64,000 nt of DNA, taken from positions 19,795,201-19,859,200 of the forward strand of contig OX463835.1 of assembly GCA_949825045.1 (NCBI GenBank), read 5' to 3'. The stretch is from Argyresthia goedartella (lineage: Eukaryota; Arthropoda; Insecta; Lepidoptera; Argyresthiidae). The position numbers were made by a program, and so were the translations under genes. The notes below the pieces were generated by a model. That model was given only the letters and a program-made list of their open reading frames with translations, had not been told where the DNA came from and did not search any database. Positions 31,871 to 44,600 of this stretch are shown here, piece after piece. Position 1 is the first letter of the stretch. The number at the start of each line of letters is the position of its first letter.

Positions 31871-33200
31871 CTCTTGATGGTATACAGGCTCACAAAACTA
31901 TTTTATTCGAAATAAAATCAATAATGCAAAAGGCAAACAGCAGTCAACAGCACCCACACCGCGAAAGATTTTTTACTAGTGATGGGAAGTAGACTTGGGT
32001 AACTCGAGAGTAAGATATAATATGACACACATATCGCTTGACGTCCATTATATCATAGTTACATCCCAGCGATATGAATCATATCTTACTCCCCAAACAA
32101 ATCTCGCGCTCTCTGCCCAGGCTACACTAAACACAGTTGTGTGAGAACAAATCAACAAAACCAGACGTCTTCCAGTTTTAAAATGTCACTATTAGGCAAA
32201 CAGCAACCTTATCATCTTAACATTTGGTCTACATTTGGTCCACATCTTGTTGGCAAATACACAATTGACCAAACCAACCACACGTATTTCAGTCTTAAAT
32301 GTCACTTTTAGGCGAATAGCAACCTTATCACCTTAATCCTTGGTCCAAATTTGAGCCGGATATCTAGTAGTAGCGATAGCGAAGGCGAACACACACTAAC
32401 CGCACCGAAAGGATCGACGGCGCCGAAGGAATCTACCACGCTGCTCTCGGGCGTTGCTCTGTCGCACTCGCACGCCATGCATGACCGGATAAGCATGGAT
32501 AGGTGTGCGTTCATCTGTACACCAGAGCGAGATTCGCGGAAACGAACACGTGGGTTTTTTCGGCTATCATCGGTTGGATTAAGATGAGCGAGAAAGAGTA
32601 TGTGTTTGTCATACTATAATAGGCATAATGTTTCCAAAAGTTTGCTTATTGATTTGAATCTTATCGCATTGCAATAAGCTCGAAAAGCAATAAAAAATCT
32701 ATGGGATATAACGTTCATAATAATGTATGAAGAAGCTATGGAGGCCTCAGTTCGCTGCCAAGGCAAAAGTGATCAAGGGAGCGAAGCGGGCAATAAAAAG
32801 TGGTCTCTAGGTAAGTTGGTTAAGGCATAGTTCAAATGGTGAAATTAAAATGCAACTGTTGCAATTCGTTTGTTATATATTTTGTATTGAGTAGGTTATT
32901 TTTCGAGACTCTTCCAACTCATCAACTCATTAAACAAATCTACGAGCCTTGTGAGATAAAAGAGTAAGAAAAAATAAGTGGTAGTTGGAGCGTTATGAGA
33001 AGCCATAGATTTGAATGAGTGAGATATGATAGAGATTAATGTGTCACCGAATCAATAGATATGAGATATGATTACTCCTGATAAAGACACACTTTGCGCA
33101 AGTCTAATGGGAAGTTCTGATTGATGAGAAGTTCTGATTGATGAAGGATGTAAATATGTAATCAAAAAATTGATGTCAAAAAATATTATTGTTGATTGGT
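31871..33200. other. 5' flank of ZC4H2 exon; 117-bp imperfect tandem pair
   Basis: No further exon was recognised. 32169-32236 and 32286-32353 are diverged copies (AATGTCACT, AGCAACCTTATCA, TTGGTC) spaced 117 bp apart. An ORF at 32351-32587 (Ser/Thr-rich) has no recognisable domain. Confidence 0.4.
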
Positions 33201-33202
33201 GG

Positions 33203-34440
33203 GAAGGACTTTAGAAAGACGGCCGTTTCAGATGCTTTTGCTGATTTTTTCTATGCTTCATTAGTTGATTTTTACAAGATTTCAAAATAAGCAAACCGTC
33301 GGAAATAATTAGTATTTGAGTTTGTTTTTGAATTAGCCAGTTCAAGCATTCGGGAACTTGGGGATGTGGGATTATTAGGGTGGGGAAACGACGAATGTTA
33401 ACTTTAGATGTCGTTCAACGTTCATTGGCCTCGTGGCCATTGATCTTGACCTTGAACTTGACCTTTTGTGTATATTTCGCAGAAAAATATCAGTTTTGCC
33501 ATTTTTGCGTTCGATTAAATGACCTAGAGATCATTGGCCTTGACCTGGACCTTTCGTATATATTTCGCAGAAAATTCTCAGTTTTCCCGTTTCGGAACAG
33601 AAAATCCGAATCGAGTAACCCCACTTCCTAGGCAGTCCTTCCTAGGCAGTCTTGTGGCTAGACTTAACCACTAGTGTGTGGGATTCCCGCTCCGGCGCCT
33701 GTCACTGTGGCGCCTGTGTGTGGCGCGCCCGTCTCCGTTACTGCTGTAAAGGGTTTTATTTTGCTTCCTTTGCAGCATTCATGTTAGTCCGATCTCTTTC
33801 TAACCTATTCAAATTGCACATGAAAGAACAGGCTATATAATGAATGAATGGTTTTATACTCTGTGGTCACTCATTTCTCAATAAAACTGACTTCTAAGGG
33901 GCCCTATTTTTGTACCTACCTATCGAAACAGTTCTCTATAGAAAAAATAATGTATAAAGACTATCTGTGATTCAGATTATTTTAGTTCTATACATTATAC
34001 CGCATCAATAAAACTAAACATTACCGCCAAATCTTGCTTTATTTTAAAAATAATACAGAATTATGTACAACAGGGAGCTTCATATTAAGTAACACATATT
34101 AACTGTAATTAAACTGAAATAAAGGCGTTGTGGCAAGGAAAAATGGTAAAGAATTTCAATTAGAGTATTATTCTAATTAGAACTTATCTTAATTCTAACT
34201 AGAATAGGAGAATTTCAACAAAAAACATCGGCGCTCAGATTTCCTGATGTGTGGGATTCCGTCTCCGGTAGCCACCGACACGGCGAAAGTTACAAAATGG
34301 CCGCCACAGGCGACTGGTTAAGAGTGTTTTTAAGAGCCGGAGGTGCGGAGGGGCGCAGGCAACTCTATTACTGAATCTACTAATAAAGCATAGAAAAAAT
34401 CAGCAAAAGCATCTGAAACGGCGGTCTTTCTAAGTCCTTC
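33203..34440. repeat. Inverted repeat pair flanking 1.1 kb
   Basis: 33203-33263 and 34378-34440 are near-perfect reverse complements containing GCTTTTGCTGATTTTTTCTA. A minisatellite block lies just inside the left arm (33415) and another just outside the right arm (34449). This could be the ends of a DNA element or a rearrangement. No coding sequence between. Confidence 0.6.
33415..33610 (+). repeat. 95-bp minisatellite, first block (about two units)
   Basis: Units share ATTGGCCTTGACC, TTTCGTATATATTTCGCAGA and TTGCGTTCGATTAAATGACC, with a period near 94-95 bp. They contain TGACCTTGA half-site-like sequence at 33447-33455. Confidence 0.75.
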
Positions 34441-34448
34441 GCGATGTC

Positions 34449-34676
34449 ATGCAAAGTTCATTGACCTCGAGGTCATTGATCTTGACCTTGAACTTGATCT
34501 TTCGTGTATATTTCACAGAAAATTATCAGTTTTGACATTTTTTGCGTTCGATTAAATGACCTCGAGGTCATTGGCCTTGACCTTGACTTTTCGTGCATGT
34601 TTCGCAGAAAATTGTCATTTTTGCCTTTTTTTGACACTTGATGTCGTTCACATTTCATTAACCTTGACCTTGGAGG
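34449..34676 (+). repeat. 95-bp minisatellite, second block
   Basis: Two and a half units of the same repeat. TGACCTCGAGGTCA occurs at 34462-34475 and 34557-34570 (95 bp apart). TGACCTTGA occurs at 34483 and 34578, and TGACCTTGG at 34665. Confidence 0.8.
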
Positions 34677-34689
34677 AAGGTCTCACTAA

Positions 34690-37600
34690 ACTATGCAATA
34701 ACAGAAAAAAGTTAATTATTTGTGGCGATCTTAATGTAGATTTGCTTGTAGGAACAACAATGAAACAACGATTAATAACTTTATTCAAATCGTTTAATTT
34801 ATGTCATGTATTTTTAGAGCCGACTACATTTACACTTACCAGCCAAACTTGCTTAGATAACGTTTTTTGTGACTGTGCATTCACAAGTAAAAGTGTAATT
34901 AACTGCTTACCTTCCGATCACAGTGGTCAAACAGTTTCATTCCCAATTGCTATCAAGGATAAGACTGGTCCATCTATAGGCCTATTACATCCCATAGACT
35001 AGAGACATATACGAAAAACTTAGATATAAATTTGCCAGTACCGGATTTTAATGAACAGAACCCAAACAAAATCTACTCAGACTTCTTCAACATTATTCAG
35101 ACAGAATTCAATAAAGTTCTCAAATTAAAGAAATTCAGTGACTACAACGGTAAATCTAAATTTAATGACTGGGCTACGTTTGGAATTCGTAAAAGTTATA
35201 GGTTTTTCTTTTCAGTGCCATGCCCAGATCTTTTGACTTCATTATTTCCTTCAGAGACCAGAATTTTCTCTATCCCTTGGCAATCCTTGTATTTATCTCT
35301 CTTTTAGTTTGGTTTTTCGGTGACATGGGAGGATGCGTGCGGGACATGGGCTCTTACTAAAACCCTGAGAGAAAAACTTGCTATATGCCAAAGAGCAATG
35401 GAGAGGAGCATAACAGGGACAAAGCACCAGGATAAAATAAGGGATAATATACAGGACAAAATAAGAAACATTGACATCAGAGTCAAAACCAGACTTACCA
35501 ACATACTAGGCAGAATAGACCAACAAAAATGGAGATGGACAGGCCATATGATATGCAACCCTCAAGGAAAGTGGAGTGGAGTGACTAAGTGGTACCCCAG
35601 GGATGGCAAAAGAAGTGGTGGTAAACAACTAATGAGATGGTCAGATAACCTAAAGCTGACAACAGGAACGAACTGGAGGTAGCTCGTGATAGAAAACAGT
35701 GGAAAGCATTAGAGGAGGCCTATGCCAAGAGCTACTCCGAAATTAGAGACATTTTGTAGTATTGCCAGGACATGTTAGAGGAGGCCTCTGTCAAGAGACA
35801 CTCCAACAAATTATATTATAAATCTAAAATAAAAAATCAACCTTTGCATGTCATGTAATGTTGTGTCAAAACAAATTTAACTAAGCACAATTGAAAGAAG
35901 AGGTGTATTTATAATAATTGTGATACAGATGATTTAATTATATTTTTAGTTAAGGGCCAAAAAAAGATAATTTTATGAAGCTACATACCTTAAATAAAAC
36001 TTAATGCATGTGTTTTAGTCAAAATAAAATGTAATTCATTGTAAATAATCAGTTTGGAAATAGAGGCTTTTTATTGTATTTCATATATTAGTAGTAATTT
36101 ATAGTAAGTATTCTGAGTTAAGATACCATACCGCATTGATTTTCACATTCACATTTTCTTGTCAGCTGTCAGTTTAACATTAAACGAACAAAACCTAACC
36201 ATATCGTGTTGGCTGTAATCGACCTACATGCGCTTGAAACTTCGGTTTTTATCAAAACCCACTCATACCCATGGATCACTGACACAATTAAATTAATGAT
36301 GAGGTTATGAGGCGACGCGGCGGCTGAGTATCATAAAACTAAACTTGAAGGAAAGAAAGTATACTATAAGAGTCTTAAGACCACGGTAAATCAGGCTCTT
36401 TTTAATGAAAAAACCGCATATTTCAATCAAAACATCAATAATAAAATACATAATCCTAAATTGCTTTGGAAAAATCTAAAAAATACAGTTATACCTAAAA
36501 AGAATACTGAACTGCCTGCTCATTATCAAGACCCCAACTATATAAACAATAATTTCCTGGACATTCCAGGTTTGTCGGATGTATGTATCTCACACCTTAC
36601 TTACTTCGAATTTCACAAATTTAGCGAAGCAATCTTTCCTTTGGAACCAGTTAGCATGGGTAAAGTCGCTAACATATTCCGTGGTCTGAAATCTGAGGCA
36701 GTGGGATGTGATCTCATCAGCCTGGATATGCTTATAATGACGTTGCCGGACATACTGGAAACAATAGCTTCTTTAATAAACAAGTCTATAAGCACATCTA
36801 CTTATCCTGATGTTTGGAAACTAGCAATCGTGCGTCCTCAACCTAAGATCTATGATCCAGTTGAACTGAAAGACCTTAGGCCAATAAGCATATTTCCATG
36901 CCTATCGAAGGTGCTGGAAGAAGTTGTTGACTACCAAGTGACTGATTTTCTAGAGAGAAACAACATTTTACCGAAAGTACAGTCGGGCTTCAGGAAGGGG
37001 CGAAGTACTGTAACTGCCTTGCTAGATGTTACAGATAACATCATCTGTACTCAAGATCAAGGGATGTGTAGTATAGTTGTACTGCTGGATTTTTCCAGGG
37101 CTTTCGACTCCATAAATCATAATCTTCTCTTGTCTAAATTAAGTTATTATGGTTTTGACTATAATGCCCTTCTACGGTTCAGCAGTTATCTCAGTGGCCG
37201 TCACCAGCATACCAAGCTATCTCGCAGTGACGGACGTTTTCCTTTCAGATATAGCACCCGTAATTCAAGGCGTACCTCAGGGATCTATTTTGGGCCCGCT
37301 TCTCTTTATACTTTACTCGGCTGATGTGGAAAAGTGTATCATGCATTGTCAGTCCCATATATACGCAGATGATACACAGATATACATTTCTTGTAAACCC
37401 TCTGAAATTGATAATGCTATAACAAAGCTGAATGAAGACCTCTCTAGAATAGCAACGTGGACGCAAAATAACAGTCTGCTGCTTAATCCGAGTAAAACCA
37501 AATATTTGATTGTCGATAACAAATATCAGTTAGCTAGACTTAGTTCTTCACTAAATGTCATGCTCATGGGTAATCCGGTGGAACGTGTATATGAGGCGCA

Positions 37601-38232
37601 AAATCTAGGCCTGCACATAGACTGCGACCTTCGGTTTGAAAAGCATGTTGCTGACTCCGTTAGGAACTGCTTCTATAGACTGAAGGTACTGTACAGATTG
37701 AGGCCTCACATAAGAGAAGATCTGCGTATCCGCTTGCACTATCGAAGCTAAACTACTGTGATGTGGTCTTCGGTCGTCGACTACTAGCCAGAACACAAAA
37801 ACTAGTTCAGCGAGTCCAGAACGCCTGTGCCCGTTTCTGCTTCGATATACCATTCAGAGGTATGTCACGCGGTTTTTAAATAAATATCTATTTTTGAAAA
37901 TGAAGCACCGACGTAAGTTGCATCTTGCGTGCCTTTTGTTCGGTGTACTTAAGCATGAAGCACCTTCGTACCTCTACGAGAAGCTAACATGGATGTCGAA
38001 CTCCAGATCTTGCGGCTCCCGCCAGTGTTCGGCACAGCTTTCGATGCGGCGGCACAGCTCTGCCACATTCAGAGGTAGTTTCCGTTACGCTGCATCGAAA
38101 TGCTGGAATAATACCCCACTGCCGATAACGAACCTGCAAAATTTACATAGTTTTAGAATAAAACTTAAACGTTTCTTATTTGAAAGCCAAAAAAAGCAGG
38201 AGGGTCATAAACACGATACGAGTATTATTTAG
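34690..38232 (+). pseudogene. CR1-like ORF2 (endonuclease end plus reverse transcriptase)
   Basis: Endonuclease C-terminal motifs are CGDLNVDLL and CLPSDHSGQTV (34690-34960). After the interruption, PWITDTIKLMM appears at about 36270. The reverse transcriptase follows: KLAIVRPQPK, LRPISIFPCLSKVLE, QSGFRKGRSTVTAL, VVLLDFSRAFDSINH. After a frameshift near 37210 come VPQGSILGPLLFILYSAD and IYADDTQIY. A stop at 37749 and frame changes precede the C-terminal part (FRYAASKCWNNTPLPI) ending at 38230. It clearly belongs to the CR1 group and is inactive. Confidence 0.85.
35340..35850 (+). pseudogene. RTE-like LINE C-terminal fragment
   Basis: TWALTKTLREKLAICQRAME, RIDQQKWRWTGHMI and MRWSDNLKL are the hallmark C-terminal residues of lepidopteran RTE-type reverse transcriptases. 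A stop at 35680 and frame loss follow. The rest of the intervening DNA (to about 36240) shows no recognisable coding sequence. Confidence 0.75.
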
Positions 38233-38601
38233 TATTATTTAGTAGGTATCATTTATTTCAATTTTTAAATTGCACTGGAATTGAGCGCACAAAACATTTG
38301 TATTCAAATTAGTTAATTATTTCCTTACTAGTATTAAGTATCTAGTTTTTTATAATCTTTAAGCCGTTTTCTTTTTACTTTTTTTCTTTCTCTTTCTCTT
38401 CTTTACGTACCTTACTCACTACAATCCTGTTTTAGTGGTTAGATTGTCCGTGGCATCACCGGCCGGCTCTGATGGAAGACCAGCGTTGGCTGCAAACCAG
38501 CCAGCATTACGCTGAGTCAGGGTCCGTTTTGCGACACAGAAGCTTGTTATAGAAATTTTGTATTATATATTAGTGTAAGTGCTTGTCTCGCAAATAAATC
38601 A

Positions 38602-38697
38602 TTATTCTATTCTATTCTATTCTATTCTATTCTATTCTATTCTATTCTATTCTATTCTATTCTATTCTATTCTTTTCTATTCTATTCTATTCTATTC
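38602..38697 (+). repeat. (TTCTA)n LINE tail
   Basis: About 19 pentanucleotide units with one interruption (TTTTC). It marks the 3' end of the CR1-like LINE. Confidence 0.95.
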
Positions 38698-38816
38698 ATT
38701 ATTTACCGTGCAATAAAGTATATCGAAATCACAAACAATACAGAGAAGATAGGAAGTACAAAGGCAACCAAAAATAGATTCCAGCAAACCCGCAGGTTGG
38801 AAAGGATAGATTTAAA

Positions 38817-39180
38817 AGGCTTATGTTTAAACGATCACCAAAACGCACCTATTTTACCGCCAATAAATTCGAAACAACCAGCAGAATTAGTAAACAACCA
38901 CCAAATTGTGTTTGAATAATAATCACCAAACGTTTTTTTCATGTTTTGTGTACTTAAGTTTATGTTTTAAGTATTTTTTGTTGTTCTTACATGTTCAACC
39001 TAACACGAAGGATAGAGGGGGCTTTACTTCGCTCACCCTCTTTAGCCTTCACTTAAGCTACCGCAGTATTTTGCCCTAATATTTTCTGCAACTTTTGGTG
39101 ATCATTTACCCATTTTGGGTAGCATTTACCCATTATGGGTAGGAAAAAAATATTTTGGTGATCATTATATTTGTTGCCGA
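38817..39180 (+). mobile_element. Family D MITE, type-ii ends
   Basis: Left end GGCTTATGTTTAAACGATCA with CGCACCTATTTTACCGCCAA. The shared D core (TTCAACCTAACACGAAGG) follows. The right end has TTTTGGTGATCATTTACC and AAAAATATTTTGGTGATC. The GGTGATC motif recurs near both ends. Confidence 0.8.
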
Positions 39181-39731
39181 TTTAAAATAGCAGAACGGGT
39201 ACTTCATTTTGCCTCAGGCAGCTAGCATCGCCGCAGCCATGGAGAATAAATATTTCCTTACCATGTTTCTCATCACCACCGTTGGAAAATCCGTATAATG
39301 TAGGTAGGTACTGAAGATAACTTGTCGGTCTTATTGTTATGTGAATCACGTAATTTGCGTCAGTTACAAGTTAGTACTTATATAACGGTCAACTCAATGA
39401 CCCGTTACGGTACTTGACTTCTCTGGTCACATGGTGAAAGACCAGTTCAATACGGTCTTAGACTTTGTCGGAGAAGCTTCATGGAGGAAGATTCGGTGGC
39501 ACAGGTAGGCGGACCCTCTGTATGAAATGAACCCATTTCATAATAATATATATAATATATATAAAGTCTGAATAGTACGTCCACGAATAGCTATTCGTGG
39601 ACAAAACATTTTTTTTTACATTTTTGTCCACGAAGAGCACCTACGACTTAGCAGCCTACTGGGATGTACACAGGACGTTATTAAATAAAAGATATCGTTA
39701 AAAAATATTAGAATATTTAAAAGGGTTGTAT

Positions 39732-40287
39732 AATAGTAGTTTATGTGACTGCTACATAATGGAGGGCATTAATACTCGAGAGTGGGTTTATCATACGAGC
39801 CGGAGGCGAGTTTCATAATAATATCACTCGAGAGTTTTAAAGCCACAGTATGTACAGTTATATATACTAGTTTATCTACTCACTCTCTGGGGGTGGGTTA
39901 ATAATATAGATAATATCACTCGAGAGTTTTAATGCCTAATTATGTACAGTTACATATACTAGTTTATCTACACACTTATCATAAGCTCTCTTTGATGTGT
40001 TCAGGGACCGCATGTTCGACCGGCATTGTGGCATTGATAATTGCTCTGCAGTTGTTTAGCTTGTTCTGTAGTACCAACTTCACAGATAAACTAGGGGCGG
40101 CACGCAGGCGGGCGTCGGTGTTCGAAATTTGAATGTCATAATTTGACAAATTTTGGTACATTATGGTCATGATGATCAATATTCGGATAAGAAATGAGTT
40201 TTTACCATAAAGTTTATCATTGTGCTGGTCGTAACGTGTGGTTTTTGGACGCAGTAAAGAGGGTTTATGCTAACATGTGTAGATAAA
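39732..40287. mobile_element. Family F MITE with duplicated left region
   Basis: Starts TAGTAGTTTATGTGACTGC. The TACAGTTA...ACTAGTTTATCTAC block appears twice (about 39856 and 39948). Ends GACGCAGTAAAGAGGGTTTA. No coding sequence. Confidence 0.7.
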
Positions 40288-40493
40288 AAAAAACGTACTT
40301 ATGACTGTCAAGTCGATCCAGTTTTTGCTTGGCAAAAACACTGGTTTTGCCTGTCTGAATTACTGCATAGCGACAATAAATGAGCGCGACTAGTAATACT
40401 GGCTTCATCTGACAAAATTACTGAATTGCGCGACGAGAAATCCAAAAACGGCAACTTGAAAACTTTCATTGGAGTAACATAAAATATAATAAA

Positions 40494-40755
40494 ACGGTCA
40501 AGTGCGACTCTAAATCGCGCACTAAGGGTTCCGTACCACCGTACAATGGGATGGTGTGGAGTGGATAGTTTGGATTTTACATAGCAAAATGTTTTTTACA
40601 AAGTTATTGGTTACTTTCACACTCCATGTACGTAACCAGGTGCATTCATAAGTTTTTATGTGGTATTGAGAGAATTGTTGTATGGGAGCCCCCTTAAATA
40701 TTTATGTTAAAATTTCATCTGTCGAACTATCACGGTTCATGAGATACAGCTTAAA
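40494..40755 (+). repeat. Interspersed repeat, same family as 19183
   Basis: CGGTCAAGTGCGACTCTAAA, CATAGCAAAATG and TGTATGGGAGCCCCCTT, ending AACTATCACGGTTCATGAG. The GACGGACAGCGGAGG part is missing. Confidence 0.75.
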
Positions 40756-42025
40756 AAACAAGCATTGGATTTTGTTTTTCTTACATTATCAACCTAACAC
40801 GGAAATATACTTCCGAGTGGCGTTTGTGTTGCCGGACCGAACGGACGTGTCCCCCCGAGATCTCCCAAACGCATTTAAACAAACAATAGTTTTCATCCCC
40901 GGCGCGCGCCTTTTGTTCTGCCTCCGGAGGCCCGAAAACGAGCTTGGCTTATACCGCGTGTTACTGTAAGGGTTACCTGGGGAATGTGCGTGATCCATCT
41001 AGGCACCCCATCTGTGCAATACCACGCATTTCAGTGATTGTGATGATACTAGTGCGGTCAAGTGTAATGAATGCCCAGAGAACTACGCGATACTCTTAGG
41101 CATCCCATCTGTGCAAGCCCTAGAATTTATTCTAGGCCAGGTGCACGTCTGAGCCACGCAGCGACAGGCCGGCAGCGAGCGATGCCTACGCAACACACCC
41201 TCAACGCTACTGCCTCCACCACCACCGCCGCTAAATACACCAACCTGGTGAGATCATTCCGATTAGGACATCATTGATAGTGATTACCTACCTCTAACTT
41301 TATTTCTCTCAGCACCACTCGCCGCCTGACAATAATAAACCACCACTTACCGCGGCCGCGGTCGCCCCTATTGACTAAGGCATAATCACATTTATAGGTG
41401 CGTCATAGGCAGGATATAACAATTCCCTACCTACGCAATATCAAAATCAACTAATAAAACATTATTATAGCTACATATACTTATATTGCTTTGCCTGAAA
41501 ATAAATTCGAGATAATTCTCCTCGAGATTTATTTTCTCCTCATCTTCGAAAGACCATTCAAAACAGTCATTAACAATAACCATCCACTAAACCCTGAAAC
41601 TCAGTGAATAAGCCAACCCAAAACTTAACAATCCTAGAATTATTTTTATGTAGCTAAACTGCAAATATACTAAACCCGACAATAAACAAAAACTAAACAA
41701 GTGAAGGCCATAAAAATGCCATCTCACCAAACTCCCAGAAACTAGACAAAACAATTGACTGCTATTTAGGAACAATTGAAAAAGCTTCGAAGCACAAAAG
41801 GCTCACAACGTTCCCTCACACATCTGGCACCCATTCTATGGTGTCAGCCCATCTTGGAAATACCGGGAAACATTAGAATAAAAATAGATCGTAAAAAGCC
41901 AAACAGCGTCTCTCATCATACCGGCCGTACACCTCTTAGAAACAACCCACACACACACATTCATATTAGCTAAAATACCACGAGGCTTTCTCCTGTAGTA
42001 ATATCTCACAATCTAAACTCTACCA

Positions 42026-42460
42026 ATGCCCAGAGAGGGAAACTGCCTGTTCCATGCAATTGCAGACCAAATCAACCATCTGTTTGGAGCGACATTCAAC
42101 CATACCCACATCAGAAGCGACTTAGCTAGATACGTGGAAGCTAACAGCAATTATCCACGCATCAAACATGCGATCGACGCACCAAACGCAGAAGCTTTCA
42201 CTGAGTACATAAAAAATCTCCACATACAGGGCACGTGGGGCGGTGAAGAAATTATCATAGCAGCCGCGGAGTTCTACGTAATAAGTGTAGCGATCCATCA
42301 ACAAAATGGCCCATCAATCGTATATAGCCCCCAACAAGAATATAACTCAACTTGACCTTTTCCGACAGCCACTACGACAGCGCATACATAATAGAGCCCC
42401 AAAACGTAATCAACAACCTATCAACAACCAGTCAAATCTACATCGCAGCATCTCACTTTT
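42026..42460 (+). pseudogene. OTU-like cysteine protease domain, copy I
   Basis: The ORF begins MPREGNCLFHAIADQINH, with the catalytic Cys in GNCLF, followed by HIRSDLARYVEANS and GTWGGEEIIIAAAEFY, the typical OTU fold motifs. It ends at 42355 after an EYNS segment. The HYDSAY motif with the probable catalytic His is at about 42371, in another frame, so a frameshift separates Cys and His. The usual Asp before GNC is Glu here. The product would be a deubiquitinase-like protease or ORF1 domain of a LINE. Confidence 0.7.
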
Positions 42461-42599
42461 CCCATACCAAAATACAGCGCGACTACCAAAGTACCCTCAA
42501 GTTCCACCCGCTCCAAAAACAGATAATATGATAGCGGTAAATCTAAACACCTTCCCCCGGCCTACCCAAAATGCACAACTCAAGATTAGATGACCAATG

Positions 42600-43420
42600 A
42601 CTTTGATACTTACCGTACCGACACATACACTCACACGCCACAAACACATGCATCCCCCTCCGCCGGGTCAGATACAACCGGGTATTCATCTCTAGGGCCG
42701 AGTCACGGACCTAACTAATATGCACTAATGAAGTGAATTGAAGTAGGTGATATCAGTGTAATGAGTCTCACTAGCTGAGCAACAACCTGGTGAGATCGCT
42801 GCGATTATGATAGCCCTAACTCAGATCAAAAGGCAAAACGAACTCTATATCTGGCAGGTAACCCCCTTCGTAATGCTAAATACCATTTCATAAACAGATA
42901 CCACGCTCGCTTCAAATTACTACGCCAGCTCCAAACTATTCCACAGACACAGTGCCTAGATAGGTAGGCCAGAGATAGGTATACCTAAATACAAAACTAG
43001 GCAGGAACCTACCCAATAACAGTAAAACAAAACATAACCATTTCTAACTTTATCCGGTCCGACAAGCCCACAAAAATAAAACAATAATGCAAGCCCGTCT
43101 ACTACATAACTGCATATTCTGAGAAATAGCGAGAAACAGCAAACAATTGCACATCATAAAAGGATCATTTCACCATCTTCCAGAAAACAGGCAATTAACA
43201 AAAGACTTCCACTGATGAACAATAACAACAATAAAATCGGAGACTTTTTGTCCTAAGCGGCTCTCTACCGAGAATAAGGGCGCACGAAGATACGCACAAA
43301 CTTTGACAATCGCAACCCGTACGATCTGTTAATCGTAGACAAAGGTAGTTCAAATAAATCACGCTATCTCTAAGTTCTTTCTTTCAACAACATCCCAAGA
43401 AGATAACCTAATGGAAGCCT
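42600..43420. other. 5' region of second LINE copy, no gene
   Basis: Non-coding, AC-rich sequence containing AACCTGGTGAGATCGCTGCG near 42787, similar to 41244. It is probably untranslated LINE sequence. Confidence 0.4.
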
Positions 43421-43429
43421 TACCAACGC

Positions 43430-43810
43430 TGAGATGGTAACTGCCTATTCACCGCAATTGCTGACCAAATTAATCACCTATGTCAATTAACATGCAACCA
43501 CACTCACATTCGTAAGTACCTAGTTAAATATGTAGAAGAAAACGGCGATGAACAGAACAAAGCTCGCAATCACTGAGCCTGAAATCCTTAACAACTCACC
43601 ACTGAAAATCTACGCAATTACGGTACTTGGGCTGGAGAGGAGATTATAATACCAGCTGCCGAATACTTTCTACTTAACGCAACAATCCACCAGCAAAATA
43701 CACCATCGCTCACATTCACGCCCAAGAATCCAGCGGATGCAGTGAAATCTATCAACCTCAACGTCACAGGACACCACTACGACAGCGTTTACTTGCTTGA
43801 ATCGCCAAAT
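43430..43810 (+). pseudogene. OTU-like cysteine protease domain, copy II
   Basis: GNCLFTAIADQINHL (Cys motif), HTHIRKYLVKYVEEN, GTWAGEEIIIPAAEYF and GHHYDSVYLLES (His motif) are readable with one or two stops or frame changes. It parallels copy I residue by residue. An endonuclease start follows about 150 bp later. Confidence 0.7.
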
Positions 43811-43950
43811 TTACCCACGGATCAAGCAACCGATAACCAAACTGATAACACCATACTTTCGCCGATACTTAATGCAACACCCATGACCTCCTCAGGGTCA
43901 ACGATGATACGAAACAGCCCCATATGTAAACCACAAGTCACATGCGAGCG

Positions 43951-44110
43951 TATGCGCATTGCTACTTGGAAGGTTAGAGGATGCGCCGAAATAACTAAAA
44001 GACTCAACATTGACGTGGAATTGACTAACAAAAACATACACATAGCCTATATACAGGAAACAAACATGATACATATGTCAAAACACTATCTCTGGTATCT
44101 GTATGCTCGC
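43951..44110 (+). pseudogene. RTE-like endonuclease start
   Basis: MRIATWKVRGCAEITKRL and IAYIQETNM are the first two endonuclease motifs (the usual form has ATWNVRG and QET). The reading stops at the boundary with a minus-strand CR1 fragment. It shares a frame with the end of OTU copy II (43742-44302). Confidence 0.7.
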
Positions 44111-44149
44111 ATCGGACAAGACGCTATAAAGAAATACAGGAAAAAGGGA

Positions 44150-44600
44150 ATTATAGGAACAAACCTCCTTCACAATATTGCACACAAATATTTTAAAAGT
44201 TACATCAAAAGAAAATGCATGTACAAGGGCGAGCTTGTCTCTGAAAAGAGATTTCTTCCAGCAAAACAAGGCATTACAGGAATTGCTATCATAAAAGGGT
44301 AGGCAGTGCACGATAATTACTATAACTAAAATGCCTAGGAATAAATTAAAATATCTGTAAAATACAGATAGCAAATACGAAATATTTACCGATATATACA
44401 TAAACCTTACATATAATAAAATAAATACAGTAACTTTTACGAAAGAGACATGTAGAGCTCTTTAATATGTTTCTTAAAAGAAAAAAGAGTCGGACTGTCT
44501 CTTATATTGCAAAGAGGTGCGTTCCAGAGTCGGACCGCCCGCAGCCTGAAGGAGCGTTTATACGCAGCGCTGCCATGCCGCGGAGTAGCTAAAAGTGAAT
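44150..44600 (-). pseudogene. CR1-like LINE 3' fragment
   Basis: The minus strand encodes AYKRSFRLRAVRLWNAPL, then FKKHIKELYMSLS and a stop near 44440, followed by a 3' UTR with AGAGACAAGCTCGCCCTTGT. It is inserted in the OTU LINE, replacing or splitting its RT. Confidence 0.7.

Larger units (their letters stand above)
34677..38697 (+). mobile_element. CR1-like LINE, 5'-truncated
   Basis: Starts inside the endonuclease and runs through reverse transcriptase to a 3' UTR and a (TTCTA)n tail. It is interrupted between about 35200 and 36240 by other DNA including an RTE fragment. Confidence 0.85.

Noticed and set aside
32351..32587. Ser/Thr-rich 78-aa ORF upstream of the ZC4H2 exon
   Set aside because: No domain, no splice partners and low complexity. 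Probably chance.
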